From: a virus
Virus record (IMG/VR): IMGVR_UViG_3300020195_000103
Span: 1 to 34,337 of that record
DNA length: 34,337 nucleotides
Reading direction: 5' to 3' (one strand)
The notes under the pieces were generated by a model. That model had not been told where the DNA came from, made no database searches, and saw nothing but the letters and a program-made list of their open reading frames with translations. Numbering within the stretch: position 1 is the first letter of the stretch; each line of letters opens with the position of its first letter. The position numbers and the translations under genes were made by a program. Below are positions 7,056 through 14,677 of this stretch, piece after piece.

Positions 7056-9173
7056 CTAAAACGGTATATCGTCGATTCCTCCCTTCCTCCCTCCACTATT
7101 CCCCTCATCATCTCCATCATCATCTCCAACCTCGCGGTCAGGCTCTCGATCCATTTGATTCGCCTGCATCAGTGCAGGATCACCGATATGTACTGAGATC
7201 CACCCGCCTTTGACTTTATCGTCCTCACGGACTGTGATTTTCCGAAACCCAAGACGCGTCATCACATCAGAGAACGTCCGATATTGCCGCGTCCGATCTT
7301 TCAACTCGATACCAAGCGCCGTCCACAACACTTCAGATGAAAGACGTCGTCTCCCACCAAGCACAGGTTGTGCAATAAGCACCTCGCGTACTAAGTCCTG
7401 AAACACGTTTTCTTCATTACGGCGCGACTGCTCTTCCCCAGCCACAGGCCAGAGTTTCTCTGGAAGCCGTATCGAAACACCTTTCGTCTCGTAGTGCACA
7501 GCCTCAGCCCACAGCTGGTCGCGGATCTCACGCAGCTTCACGACGTCAAACGCCTTAATGCGTATCGGCCAGAACCGTCGGCTCCCACTCGGGTCACCGA
7601 GATAGTCGTCGCTGTTCGTTGTGCCGACGATGATAAACTCCCGCGGCTTATTGATTGGCGTATGCGCGTAGGCGAGACGTGCGCGGTCAGTCTGTCGCGA
7701 TAGCATTGATTTTAAGTGCTCACGCTCAGCTCTACGACCAACTAACTCAGAGGCTTCGATGATCCACTTCCCACTCGTCGCCTCAATAACGCGTTGCCCG
7801 TCTGCATTCAGCGGGAAGTCATCAGAGAACCAATTCTCGTGAGGACAGAGAGTGCGGAGCGCTGTCGATTTGTTCAGACCCTGCGCGTGACTCTCAAGCA
7901 CAACCATCTCGTCATACTTACACCCAGGTTGTGTGATACGTCGTACTGCCGCAATGAGCATGATTGCACTGACCGCACGGATGTATTCAGTGTTCTCAGT
8001 GCCTGCGGTTTCGACTAACCAAGTCTCGATCCTCGGCGTCTTATCCCATGTCAAACTACCGAGGTAGTCTTTGATGGGATGAAAGCGATTCTCGTAGCAG
8101 AGATAGTCGATGGATTCGTAGAGGTATTCCTTTGGCGGCTGAAAACGATGCGTGATTTCAATCTTGAACCGAATCTCTCTGAACAGGTCTGTCGTCATTT
8201 CCTGCCCATTGATGAGCGACGTACCAGAGAACATGTCGTAGGTCGTCGTATAGTTGAGCAACTCGACGGCACGTTGGATGTTACCAACATCAGACGCGAT
8301 GATCGAGCCTTTCTCGTTCATCACAAACCCGTCTTGCCCAAGCCACTCTCGGATACGCCGGGTGACATCTTTCCCTTGGTCGCCGATGAATTTTTCAAGT
8401 GACGGCCCGCCAGCAGTTTTCTTACCTTTCGTCGCGAGCGAGTCAACTGTTGATTCAACAACCCCTCGAACGTCCCCTATTTCTGTGTTGTTGCAAACGA
8501 GCGACATCGCATTGCCCATCGCGATAAGATCTTCAGCACTGATGCCTGCGCGTAAAAGGAACCCTGCCCAGGACAAACGTACCGCATGCCCGAAGCCATT
8601 ACGCCCGAGATGCAACGCGAGAATCATTCCGATGGCTGCAAGACACGTGCGGTCTTTGAGTATCTGCGCGGCTGAAAGGTGTGCCGGCACGCCGTTTAAC
8701 ACAAACGCAAGAGGTTCTTGCTTCGTATCTTTCTGCCAGATAGATGGCGGCGCCATCGACTGATGCTTATCAGCACGAAACTCAATCAGTGTGACAGGGT
8801 TTTTTCCAATGTCTTTGTAGACCTGCATCGGCACGACATCTGGTGCTGTGTAAAGGCAATGACTAATCTGTTTCGACGTACGTCCCCAGACCATACCTGT
8901 TACAGGCAACATTGCTTTGGCGATTACAGCCCCTGGTGCCCAGTCAATATCGACATCGATGAGATACTTGCCGACAGACACCTCGACACCATGCATGATG
9001 CCGACGCGGTCACCGTCTTTGTATTTGTCAAGCGTGTAGTCGCCGGCGATACCCTTTTTCAGCCAGTCGGCTTCGCGTGGACCTTTCCAGTCATCAATCG
9101 CAGGCCAGAAGACGAGGTGGAACCCTCGATCTAAGTATGATTCGACCACCTCACGAGCGCCTGGCAGCGTCAC
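7056..9173 (-). CDS. Primase-polymerase / superfamily 3-like helicase (VirE-type)
   Basis: About 705 residues from a GTG at 9173 that overlaps the upstream stop as GTGA; an ATG at 9215 is the alternative start. The N-terminal third matches a bifunctional primase-polymerase domain: the metal-binding pair in YLIDVDIDW, then SHCLYT and the strand IEFRADKHQ followed by PPS. The C-terminal half is a Virulence-associated E / D5-like ATPase: Walker A in QGLNKSTALR, a Walker B-like WIIEASEL, and the sensor region FIIVGTTNSDDYLGDPSGSRRFWP. Such fusions prime and unwind DNA for phage or plasmid replication. The C terminus is a low-complexity Asp/Gly tail. The iteron cluster directly follows the gene, which suggests it acts at that origin. 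Confidence 0.85.
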   Translation of the reverse strand: MTLPGAREVVESYLDRGFHLVFWPAIDDWKGPREADWLKKGIAGDYTLDKYKDGDRVGIMHGVEVSVGKYLIDVDIDWAPGAVIAKAMLPVTGMVWGRTSKQISHCLYTAPDVVPMQVYKDIGKNPVTLIEFRADKHQSMAPPSIWQKDTKQEPLAFVLNGVPAHLSAAQILKDRTCLAAIGMILALHLGRNGFGHAVRLSWAGFLLRAGISAEDLIAMGNAMSLVCNNTEIGDVRGVVESTVDSLATKGKKTAGGPSLEKFIGDQGKDVTRRIREWLGQDGFVMNEKGSIIASDVGNIQRAVELLNYTTTYDMFSGTSLINGQEMTTDLFREIRFKIEITHRFQPPKEYLYESIDYLCYENRFHPIKDYLGSLTWDKTPRIETWLVETAGTENTEYIRAVSAIMLIAAVRRITQPGCKYDEMVVLESHAQGLNKSTALRTLCPHENWFSDDFPLNADGQRVIEATSGKWIIEASELVGRRAEREHLKSMLSRQTDRARLAYAHTPINKPREFIIVGTTNSDDYLGDPSGSRRFWPIRIKAFDVVKLREIRDQLWAEAVHYETKGVSIRLPEKLWPVAGEEQSRRNEENVFQDLVREVLIAQPVLGGRRRLSSEVLWTALGIELKDRTRQYRTFSDVMTRLGFRKITVREDDKVKGGWISVHIGDPALMQANQMDREPDREVGDDDGDDEGNSGGRKGGIDDIPF

Positions 9174-9394
9174 GCTACCCGCCCCCGCTTTTGCTGCGCA
9201 CGCATCTGGCGCCACTCACGGTGCGCGACGATAACCAACTTGCGTTGTTCTGGGAGCCCCTCGTAGCGCTGTAAAAAAACGCACAACTTACACATCTCGC
9301 GAGGGAAGAACTTGTCTTTCATCGCATAACGGGCGAATAGGCCGACAGCATCGGTGCGCGTGGTTTGCTTACGCAACCACTCGTAAAATGTCAT
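9170..9394 (-). CDS. YozE/SAM-like small protein
   Basis: The product has 74 residues. The N terminus MTFYEWLRKQ...DAVGLFARYAMKDKFFPR closely follows the pattern of the YozE SAM-like (UPF0346) fold: a short helical bundle starting MTFYEWL, with an acidic/Phe-Pro turn. The C terminus (REWRQMRAQQKRGR) is basic. It is the first gene of the primase operon and overlaps the primase start by four bases. YozE-like proteins have no firm function; nucleic-acid binding is plausible from the basic tail. Confidence 0.7.
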   Translation of the reverse strand: MTFYEWLRKQTTRTDAVGLFARYAMKDKFFPREMCKLCVFLQRYEGLPEQRKLVIVAHREWRQMRAQQKRGRVA

Positions 9395-9402
9395 GGGGAT
9401 CC

Positions 9403-9431
9403 AATAAAAAGAGGACTTGGCTCGTTGTCAA
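9403..9431 (-). promoter_or_regulatory. Promoter of the primase operon
   Basis: On the minus strand a perfect TTGACA (plus 9426-9431), a 17-bp spacer and TTTATT (plus 9403-9408) precede the ATG at 9394. Only 8 bases separate the -10 from the start codon, so the transcript would begin within a base or two of the ATG. It is divergent from the plus-strand promoter at 9609. Confidence 0.6.
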
Positions 9432-9608
9432 CAGTTTGGAGGTCTGTTAACAAAGACTTTGGTGTGCGAGCGGTATCAGAGCTAGGGTAGCCAGATATCG
9501 CTCGAACCAAGCCGTAGAGAGAAGCTGCCAGTATAGCAGCGTACGAGAGGTCTAGCTAGTAGTTTTAACTGCTACTGTTTAAAGCACTTACGGGTTTCCA
9601 AGAAATAC
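9432..9608. other. Divergent intergenic region
   Basis: The stretch between the two divergent promoters has no coding frame that I can support. It contains a short dyad around GTAGTTTTAACTGCTAC (9560-9576) and AT-rich patches that could be regulator binding sites. It probably controls the switch between the minus-strand replication genes and the plus-strand early genes. Confidence 0.4.
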
Positions 9609-9637
9609 TAGACTTTCTTTTCAATGCGTGCTACACT
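9609..9637 (+). promoter_or_regulatory. Early promoter, leaderless type (copy 1)
   Basis: TAGACT (9609-9614), 17-bp spacer, TACACT (9632-9637), six bases, then ATG at 9644. The geometry is identical to five other plus-strand promoters here, and the spacer shares CTTTTCA and GTGC. With usual start-site spacing, transcription would begin at the A of the ATG. Confidence 0.75.
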
Positions 9638-9643
9638 CTACCC

Positions 9644-10764
9644 ATGACTCACCTCCCACTCCACCCCGATGACATTCTCTTGTTCACTGAAATCACCGAC
9701 GTCATGCGGCGCGTCGCGAAGCACTACGCGCTTCCGCTTCAGACGATCGAAGCACTGCAGATGCCCACGCAGGGCATGGCAAACCGCCTTGGTGAGTGCA
9801 CACACACACCGGCATCATCCGCCTCGTGATGCGCGCTACTGTTGACGGACAGTTTGTCGATGCGCCGCGGACGCCAGAAGATGTGTGGAGAACCGCTGCG
9901 CATGAGCTTGCGCATCTCAGGCACATGAACCATGGACTCGGATTTCAAACTTTCGAGCTCGAGATGCAACAGGCCGTCGCAAACATGCGTATAGACCACC
10001 GACAGAAAGTCATCGATAGGTTGTTGAAGATGCAGGCCAGCCGCGACGGTGAAGCACACCTCGGGAACGAAGCAGCTGCCGAAGCTTTCGCCGCTGCTTT
10101 CAACCGCATGATGCTCCAACACGAGCTCAGCCAGAGCGACTTGGATTACGCGAAGAATACGGACAACGACCCCATCGTCCAAATACTCGTGGATCTTTCA
10201 CGCTATCGTATCGAGGAGAAAAAGTCACGCATTGCGTGGCAAGAGACGCTCGCAAGCGTCGTCGCGCACGCGCATCTCTGCAAGTTCCTTATCCGCCCAG
10301 GCTCGAACTGCATCACCTTCGTCGGGACAAAGGCTCACGCTACTGTCGCCGAATATGTATATGGCACGCTCGTGCCGGCGGCCGTCGTGCTCTGTAACAA
10401 GGCGTATGGAGAATACGGGAAGGAATCGATTGCTGAGACCGGGAAGTGGCAAGTCAAAACACCGGGATTCAAGGAAAGCTGGACAACCGCCTTCATTCAG
10501 CGACTCGCCGAACGCTTTGAGGAAACAAAACAGACTGCAGTCGAGGAAGTCAGCATCGGTAGCAGCCTCGCTCTTGTGCGACTTGGTGGAGCGTTAGCAA
10601 AGGTGCAACACTATATCGACGACAAGTTCAAGAGCCGCGGTGCAAGTCCGCTTCAGCGTATCAGAGGTTTTCACACAGAAGGACAGCGACGCGGCCGCGC
10701 TGCTGCGGATGCCATGACTATCGGTCGGCGCGGTCTGGAGAGTGCACAGAAAATGTTACGCTAG
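9644..10764 (+). pseudogene. Zinc metallopeptidase (SprT/WLM-like), split by a (CA)5 frameshift
   Basis: Two overlapping frames make one protein. Frame one (9644-9829) gives about 50 good residues ending MANRLGEC and then runs out of frame. Frame two continues from about 9799 to 10764 with TGIIRLVMR, then the zinc-binding site AAHELAHLRHMNHGLGF (HExxH plus a downstream His). The switch falls in a CACACACACA tract at 9799-9808. Removing one CA gives GECTHTGIIRL, an uninterrupted family-like sequence of about 370 residues. The gene could be a length variant, subject to frameshifting, or a base-calling indel. The C-terminal two-thirds (residues after about 130) has no recognised domain and ends in a basic tail. 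A GTG at 9796 could start an N-truncated product. The gene is driven by a leaderless-type promoter. Confidence 0.7.
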
Positions 10765-10790
10765 CTTTTTTCTCAGAATTTTGCTACACT
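10762..10790 (+). promoter_or_regulatory. Early promoter, leaderless type (copy 2)
   Basis: TAGCTT (10762-10767), 17-bp spacer, TACACT (10785-10790), six bases (GTAGAC), ATG at 10797. The -35 overlaps the stop region of the preceding gene. No ribosome binding site could lie between this -10 and the start codon. Confidence 0.7.
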
Positions 10791-10796
10791 GTAGAC

Positions 10797-11147
10797 ATGA
10801 TGAAACGCAAAGCCAACACCACCTCGATGACCAACTACCTCCTGTCAGGCACGAAGGGCCAGCCCACGCCCGAGGTTGGCATGGGCATCACGCTGCTGAG
10901 CTGGACCGACCGCAGCGCCGGCACCATCCGCCGCATCTCGCCTAGCGGCAAGACCTTCTGGTTCAGCGACGACCTCGCCACGCGCACCGACACCAACGGT
11001 ATGAGCGAGATGCAGGAATACCGCTTCGAGACGGTCGATGGCCCGCAGCGGGCGGCGAAAAAAGCGAAGGACGGCTCATGGAAAGAGGTCGGGGGAGGTC
11101 GAATCCGCCTCGACAGCCGGAGCGCCTACCACGACTTTTCATTCTGA
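10797..11147 (+). CDS. Conserved phage protein of unknown function
   Basis: The product has 116 residues, starting ATGATG at the expected transcription start. The core VGMGITLLSWTDRSAGTIRRIS...FWFSDDLATRTDTNGMSEMQEYRF...GRIRLDSRSAYHDFSF is a beta-rich pattern found in small proteins of many phages, with a WTDR strand and a terminal YxDFSF. No activity is known for it. It heads a short operon with the next five genes, which follow with minimal spacing. Confidence 0.7.
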   Translation: MMKRKANTTSMTNYLLSGTKGQPTPEVGMGITLLSWTDRSAGTIRRISPSGKTFWFSDDLATRTDTNGMSEMQEYRFETVDGPQRAAKKAKDGSWKEVGGGRIRLDSRSAYHDFSF

Positions 11148-11154
11148 GGGCCCG

Positions 11155-11376
11155 ATGTCAACCACCGCAACGACACGCCACACGCGGAAGATTGAAAAGG
11201 CGATCCGCGAGTGCGAGACCTACATCGACCGCGAGTATTTCCGCAACCCCGTCACGCGCCCTGCGTGGGCACTGAAGACGCTGCTGCACTACATCGCCCA
11301 CCGGGAAAAGCTGATCGCGCAGCTTGACGAAAAGCACTGGCGTCGCACCGAGCTGAAGGAGTACAAATGGAAATGA
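11155..11376 (+). CDS. Small hypothetical helical protein
   Basis: This is a 73-residue protein from the ATG at 11155, with GAGGG a few bases upstream. The sequence is mostly helical and charged (RKIEKAIRECETYIDREYF...LLHYIAHREKLIAQLDEKHWRR). No family is recognised. The end overlaps the next start by ten bases. Confidence 0.65.
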   Translation: MSTTATTRHTRKIEKAIRECETYIDREYFRNPVTRPAWALKTLLHYIAHREKLIAQLDEKHWRRTELKEYKWK

Positions 11377-11570
11377 TCGGCCACGTCACGGCCTACCTCG
11401 GTTATGGACAATACGAGGTCCTCTGTCCTGATGCGCCCGAGCATCTGCGCTCGCTCATCCTGACGTGGAGGCAGCTGCTGGGCGCAACGGTTGGCGACCG
11501 CGTCCGCCTCGAATACCAGGTGACAGCGCGCAGCGGTCTCTGGAACGTCGTGGAGATTCTCACGCCATGA
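11367..11570 (+). CDS. Small beta-barrel-like hypothetical protein
   Basis: The product has 67 residues, starting MEMIGHVTAYLGYGQYEVLCPD and ending VGDRVRLEYQVTARSGLWNVVEILTP. The alternation of short strands and the VGDRVRLEY segment resemble an OB- or SH3-like barrel, so nucleic-acid binding is possible but unproven. A second ATG at 11373 is an alternative start. The stop overlaps the next ATG as ATGA. Confidence 0.6.
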   Translation: MEMIGHVTAYLGYGQYEVLCPDAPEHLRSLILTWRQLLGATVGDRVRLEYQVTARSGLWNVVEILTP

Positions 11571-12130
11571 TGTGGTTCATCGCAGACACACACTACGGCC
11601 ACAAGAACATCGTTCGTGGTACAAGCGGTTGGAACGATAAGACCGGCTGTCGGGACTTTTCATCCCAAGAGGACCACGACACCTGGGTTGTTGACCGCAT
11701 CAACGCGGAGGTGCAGGCAGATGACGTGCTCTACCACCTTGGTGACTGGTCGTTTGGCGGCGAGGGGAATATCAAGGAACTCGCGCGGCGTCTGAACTGC
11801 AAGACAGTCCACCTCGTCCTCGGTAACCACGACACGCCAGCACGCTGCCACACTAGCGGAGTCTTCGCGAGCGTGCAGCCCTACCTCGAATTGCCAAGCC
11901 ACAACCTCGTGCTGTCCCACTATCCTATCGAGCTGTGGAACCGCATGGATACCGGCAGCATTCACCTCCACGGGCATGTGCACGGCAAGGGGCGGAAGAT
12001 AGCAGGGCGCTACGATGTTGGTGTAGATGCGCTTGGCCTGTGCAGCTTCAACGATGTGGTGCAGTGGCCGAAGGCTAGTCGTATCGACAGACACGGGAGA
12101 GAGACAGTGGGGAAAAAACCATGGGCATGA
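11567..12130 (+). CDS. Calcineurin-like metallophosphoesterase
   Basis: The 187-residue protein has the full set of metallophosphoesterase metal ligands in order: DTHYGH (about residue 7), GDWSFGG (about 59), LGNHD (about 85), a lone SHYP histidine (about 110) and HLHGHVHG (about 128). These coordinate two metals and hydrolyse phosphomono- or diesters. Small phage relatives may cleave cyclic nucleotides or RNA ends, so a role against a host nucleotide-signalling defence or in RNA processing is conceivable, but the substrate cannot be read from the sequence. It starts at an ATG overlapping the previous stop. Confidence 0.85.
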   Translation: MMWFIADTHYGHKNIVRGTSGWNDKTGCRDFSSQEDHDTWVVDRINAEVQADDVLYHLGDWSFGGEGNIKELARRLNCKTVHLVLGNHDTPARCHTSGVFASVQPYLELPSHNLVLSHYPIELWNRMDTGSIHLHGHVHGKGRKIAGRYDVGVDALGLCSFNDVVQWPKASRIDRHGRETVGKKPWA

Positions 12131-12423
12131 AATACCGCGCCTCGACAACAAACTTCAGAGATGACCCAAACGGCTCGCGTGTCTACTACACCGACGGACC
12201 GTTCAGCTCGATTGCAAAGATCGAGCGTTGCCTTTGTGAAGACGGCATCCACCGGACTGCACAAGCGACCGCCGAGCCTGATACCTTTTTCACGATTCCA
12301 GCCTGCGTCTACATACAGAGCAAAACAGTCGCCGGATTTGTCACGCACACCGAAGACGGCTGGAAGTTCATCACAGATACGCAGAGAAAAAACGCCTCGT
12401 TAATCAAGAAGGAGCCGGCATGA
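12121..12423 (+). CDS. Hypothetical protein
   Basis: The product has 100 residues from the ATG at 12121; the ATG at 12127 overlaps the previous stop as ATGA and may be the real start. It has a central SIAKIERCLCEDGI helix and a strand-rich second half, and it ends in lysine-rich RKNASLIKKEPA. No family is recognised. It is part of the 10797-12581 operon. Confidence 0.6.
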   Translation: MGMKYRASTTNFRDDPNGSRVYYTDGPFSSIAKIERCLCEDGIHRTAQATAEPDTFFTIPACVYIQSKTVAGFVTHTEDGWKFITDTQRKNASLIKKEPA

Positions 12424-12581
12424 ACCCAACCGTCTACTCAGAGACAGGCATCTTCATCGCCTTCATCCGCAGCAACGGCGAGACCGACAACGCGCACTTC
12501 TACACACCACGCGACTGCGTCAGATGGCTGCTCGTCTTCGGCGACGACATTCTCCGCATCCTCGTGCTCCGGACAGGCTAG
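12420..12581 (+). CDS. Small hypothetical protein
   Basis: This frame of 53 codons starts MNPTVYSETGIFIAF at an ATG overlapping the previous stop as ATGA and ends LRILVLRTG before TAG at 12579. It contains DNAHFYTPRDCVRWLLVFGDD, a plausible compact alpha/beta fold. The strict overlap and protein-like composition support it as a real gene although it is short. Confidence 0.55.
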   Translation: MNPTVYSETGIFIAFIRSNGETDNAHFYTPRDCVRWLLVFGDDILRILVLRTG

Positions 12582-12745
12582 GCCAGCTCTACCGTAAGCA
12601 GCCTCACCCTGTCTGTCTTCTCTTGCTGTAGAGGAGAAGCTCTAGCTCTAGAGCCGTTCGCGCTCCAGTCGGGCGCCAGAGACGTAAAGGCGCTGCTTCT
12701 ACCCTCTTCCTCTAGCCCGGCCCGCTGCTGGACTTCCCGGGTTGC
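12582..12745. other. Intergenic region before promoter copy 3
   Basis: No coding frame is supported here. The sequence contains short dyads around GCTCTAGAGC (12641-12656) and GGCGCC (12674), and the pair GTAGAGGAGAAG / CTTCTACCCTC that could form a weak imperfect stem of about 60 bases. It may end the preceding operon, but there is no clear U tract. The element GCTGGACTTCC at about 12728 partly duplicates the -35 region of the downstream promoter. Confidence 0.35.
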
Positions 12746-12774
12746 TAGACTTCCTTTTCAACCTGTGCTACACT
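12746..12774 (+). promoter_or_regulatory. Early promoter, leaderless type (copy 3)
   Basis: TAGACT (12746-12751), 17-bp spacer, TACACT (12769-12774), GTAGTC, ATG at 12781. This is the best match to the shared consensus. Confidence 0.75.
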
Positions 12775-12780
12775 GTAGTC

Positions 12781-12921
12781 ATGATGAATGACAAATCCTT
12801 CGCAGATAGCCTCAGCAAACTCACTGGGACTAAAATTACACTTTGCCCGAAGTGCAAAAAGATGCTTGCCCATCGTTCAGGCATCGCACTTCCCTGCACT
12901 AGCTGCAAGGGGAATCCATAG
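12781..12921 (+). CDS. Mini zinc-ribbon protein
   Basis: The product has 46 residues and starts with ATGATG at the predicted transcription start. It has two CxxC pairs (LCPKCKK and LPCTSCKG) about 16 residues apart, the minimum for a zinc ribbon. It is too short for most gene callers, but the dedicated promoter and the clean zinc ribbon make it convincing. It probably binds nucleic acid or a host protein. Confidence 0.7.
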   Translation: MMNDKSFADSLSKLTGTKITLCPKCKKMLAHRSGIALPCTSCKGNP

Positions 12922-12923
12922 CC

Positions 12924-13193
12924 ATGACGGACGACACACTGACTCTGAAAATCGTACGGGGGACGCTGCTCGCCGACAGCGCGTCGGTCAAGGCCAACAT
13001 CTTCACCGTGCGTGAAGGGTTTTTCTTCACCCACGGTTACACCGCAGAGATGCTCGCCGAGCGCGTGCTCGCTGCGTTCCCGAACGTGACAATCCTCGAG
13101 ACCGGCGAGGTCTGGAAGTCGTTCAGGGGCGGAGCCTCAGTCGCTGCGCAGTCGCACTGGTTCGTGAAGTTCACCGCAAAAGGGAATTCTTAG
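12924..13193 (+). CDS. Hypothetical protein
   Basis: The product has 89 residues from the ATG at 12924, two bases after the upstream TAG. It contains VREGFFFTHGYTAEMLAERVLAAFPNVTILETGEVWKSFRGG and ends with a strand-like SHWFVKFTAKG. The alpha/beta pattern suggests a small globular protein. No family is recognised. Confidence 0.6.
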   Translation: MTDDTLTLKIVRGTLLADSASVKANIFTVREGFFFTHGYTAEMLAERVLAAFPNVTILETGEVWKSFRGGASVAAQSHWFVKFTAKGNS

Positions 13194-13227
13194 GGTCACC
13201 GCGCAAAAACGGACTGGAGATGAAGTG

Positions 13228-13461
13228 ATGGGTAAGCTCCCCAAGACCTATTCCTGCGCTCACTGCAAGCGGTTCACATGCGAGTGGATATGCACTCAGT
13301 GTTGGGACCTCGTTGGCGAGGCCATCGACTTGTTCCACTCCTCGAACGAAGTCCGCAGAAACGAAGTCCGCAGCAAGGCCAAGGTGCTCATTGTAGAGGT
13401 CGAACGCCGCGGTGGCTCGGCCAACTCTTGGCGCACCACTTTCGGGCTGAAGGTGAAGTGA
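13228..13461 (+). CDS. Small Cys-rich (zinc finger) protein
   Basis: The product has 77 residues from the ATG at 13228, with GGAG about 9 bases upstream; a GTG at 13225 is also in frame. The first 30 residues hold SCAHCKRFTCEWICTQC, two CxxC pairs, a likely zinc site. The rest is helical and charged. It is one of several CxxC mini-proteins in the early region. The function is unknown. Confidence 0.6.
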   Translation: MGKLPKTYSCAHCKRFTCEWICTQCWDLVGEAIDLFHSSNEVRRNEVRSKAKVLIVEVERRGGSANSWRTTFGLKVK

Positions 13462-13502
13462 CGGGGAAGTTTCATCAACAAGACACAGGAGAACCCATAG
13501 CC

Positions 13503-13763
13503 ATGATAAACGACAGATTCGCGCTCGTAGAAGCTCTGAGGCGGGAAGCGGAAATTCTCATAGAGAGCTACAACATCGAGATAGAGCGCGGCATCGTGTT
13601 GCTCCAAAATGCCGGCAGCCGCAAACCCAGCGACCACCTCGGGCACAACCTCGCCAACGTCGCGACCACCCTCTCAAGCCTCGCCGGGCAGCTTGCGCAG
13701 AACGCAAAGGTTCTCTTCACCCTAGAGGCTACGCGCCCGTTTGCAGAGCAGGCCACGAAATAA
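13503..13763 (+). CDS. Hypothetical helical protein
   Basis: The product has 86 residues from the ATG at 13503, with AGGAG 11 bases before it. It is predicted all-helical (ALVEALRREAEILIESYNIEIERGIVLLQNA...LANVATTLSSLAGQLAQNAK). The bases before the start (CCATAGCCATGA) repeat those before the gene at 12924, which suggests duplication of a translation-initiation segment. No family is recognised. Confidence 0.6.
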   Translation: MINDRFALVEALRREAEILIESYNIEIERGIVLLQNAGSRKPSDHLGHNLANVATTLSSLAGQLAQNAKVLFTLEATRPFAEQATK

Positions 13764-13766
13764 CGC

Positions 13767-13795
13767 TTTACTTTCTTTTCAGCCGCTGCTACACT
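13767..13795 (+). promoter_or_regulatory. Early promoter, leaderless type (copy 4)
   Basis: TTTACT (13767-13772), 17-bp spacer, TACACT (13790-13795), GTAGTC, ATG at 13802. It lies directly after the preceding stop codon. Confidence 0.75.
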
Positions 13796-13801
13796 GTAGT
13801 C

Positions 13802-14017
13802 ATGGTGAAAAACAAGACGGTGACCTGGACAGGCAGCCACTCGAATTGCGACATCTGCCGGCAGCCCCTCGGCACGAGGAACTTCGTCGACGGCAAGACG
13901 GCCTTCGGCCCCTGGGCGCTGATGTGCCTCGGCTGCGCCCGCGACAACGGCGTGAAATACGGCACCGGGCTCGGACAGCTCTACGACGGCAAGACACGGA
14001 TCAAACTCAAAGGCTAG
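13802..14017 (+). CDS. Phage zinc-binding protein
   Basis: The product has 71 residues. It begins MVKNKTVTWTGSHSNCDICRQPL and has a second pair in LMCLGCARDNG, giving a CxxC...CxxC site, followed by a TGLGQLYD strand and basic tail. Proteins of this pattern (Cys pair, FVDGKT, Cys pair, GxGxGQxY) are common in phage early regions and are uncharacterised. It starts at the predicted transcription start. Confidence 0.7.
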   Translation: MVKNKTVTWTGSHSNCDICRQPLGTRNFVDGKTAFGPWALMCLGCARDNGVKYGTGLGQLYDGKTRIKLKG

Positions 14018-14028
14018 GAGGCCACCTC

Positions 14029-14496
14029 ATGAATATGGCAGGACGCAGCAAAACCCCTCCGGTTGGCACCGTGAGGCCCCTCGGAATCTCGGCTCCAAAG
14101 AAATTGAAGCCGGGCACGAAGAAAACGCTGGACACAGGTTCAGCGCCCGTAGTAAGCTCTTCTCAAGAACCCGTCACCCCGTCAATTCAGGAGCCTAAGA
14201 CCATGACCCTCACCCTCAAGAACCTCAGCAAGAACGGCAAGACCGCTTTCTACACCGGCGCGTCCACCGTTCTCCGGTTCGCCCTCTCGGTTTTCCCCGA
14301 CAAGCAGGCGCCGGAAAGCATCGAGGTGCCCGACGGCATCTTCGCCGAGTCCGCCGTCAAGATGACGCCCGAAGAGCGCAAGGCAGCCAACGCCGCGAAG
14401 CCGAAGGCGACGTTCGCCGAGAAGGCCGCGCGACTCGAAAAGCAGCTGGCGCGGATCCGCGAAAAGGCCGCGACCGAGTCGCAGCCCTCGCTGTAA
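14029..14496 (+). CDS. Hypothetical basic protein
   Basis: The product has 155 residues from the ATG at 14029, with AGGAGG about 8 bases upstream. It has a Pro/Ser/Lys-rich disordered N terminus (residues 1-60), then a small folded-looking core from TMTLTLKNLSKNGKTAFYTG to EVPDGIF, and a Lys/Ala/Arg-rich helix at the C terminus. An internal ATG at 14203 would produce only the core and tail. It is followed by a strong terminator. Confidence 0.6.
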   Translation: MNMAGRSKTPPVGTVRPLGISAPKKLKPGTKKTLDTGSAPVVSSSQEPVTPSIQEPKTMTLTLKNLSKNGKTAFYTGASTVLRFALSVFPDKQAPESIEVPDGIFAESAVKMTPEERKAANAAKPKATFAEKAARLEKQLARIREKAATESQPSL

Positions 14497-14522
14497 ATAT
14501 CCGCCCAACGCCGCCGACCAGG

Positions 14523-14575
14523 ATGGCCCCTAGCTTTCCCCCATGTGGGAAGCGGGGGCCATTTTTATTTTTTTC
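14523..14575 (+). terminator. Rho-independent terminator
   Basis: ATGGCCCC...CTTTCCC pairs with GGGAAGC GGGGGCCAT to form a long GC-rich stem (14523-14562) with loop CCATGT. It is followed by TTTTTATTTTTTT. This is a textbook intrinsic terminator closing the early operon before the polymerase operon. Confidence 0.85.
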
Positions 14576-14593
14576 AGAAAAGAAAAATAAAGC

Positions 14594-14622
14594 TGGACAA
14601 TCTTTTCAAGTCGGTATAAGCT
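14594..14622 (+). promoter_or_regulatory. Promoter of the replication/modification operon
   Basis: TGGACA (14594-14599), 17-bp spacer containing CTTTTCAAG, and TAAGCT (14617-14622). An overlapping TATAAG at 14615 is an alternative -10 with a short spacer. Unlike the leaderless set, it is followed by a 50-base leader with AAGGAG before the ATG at 14678. Confidence 0.5.
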
Positions 14623-14677
14623 TAGTTTCCTTCTCGCTAGAACAGCGGGACCCCCGAAGTCGTGCAAGGAGTATTTG

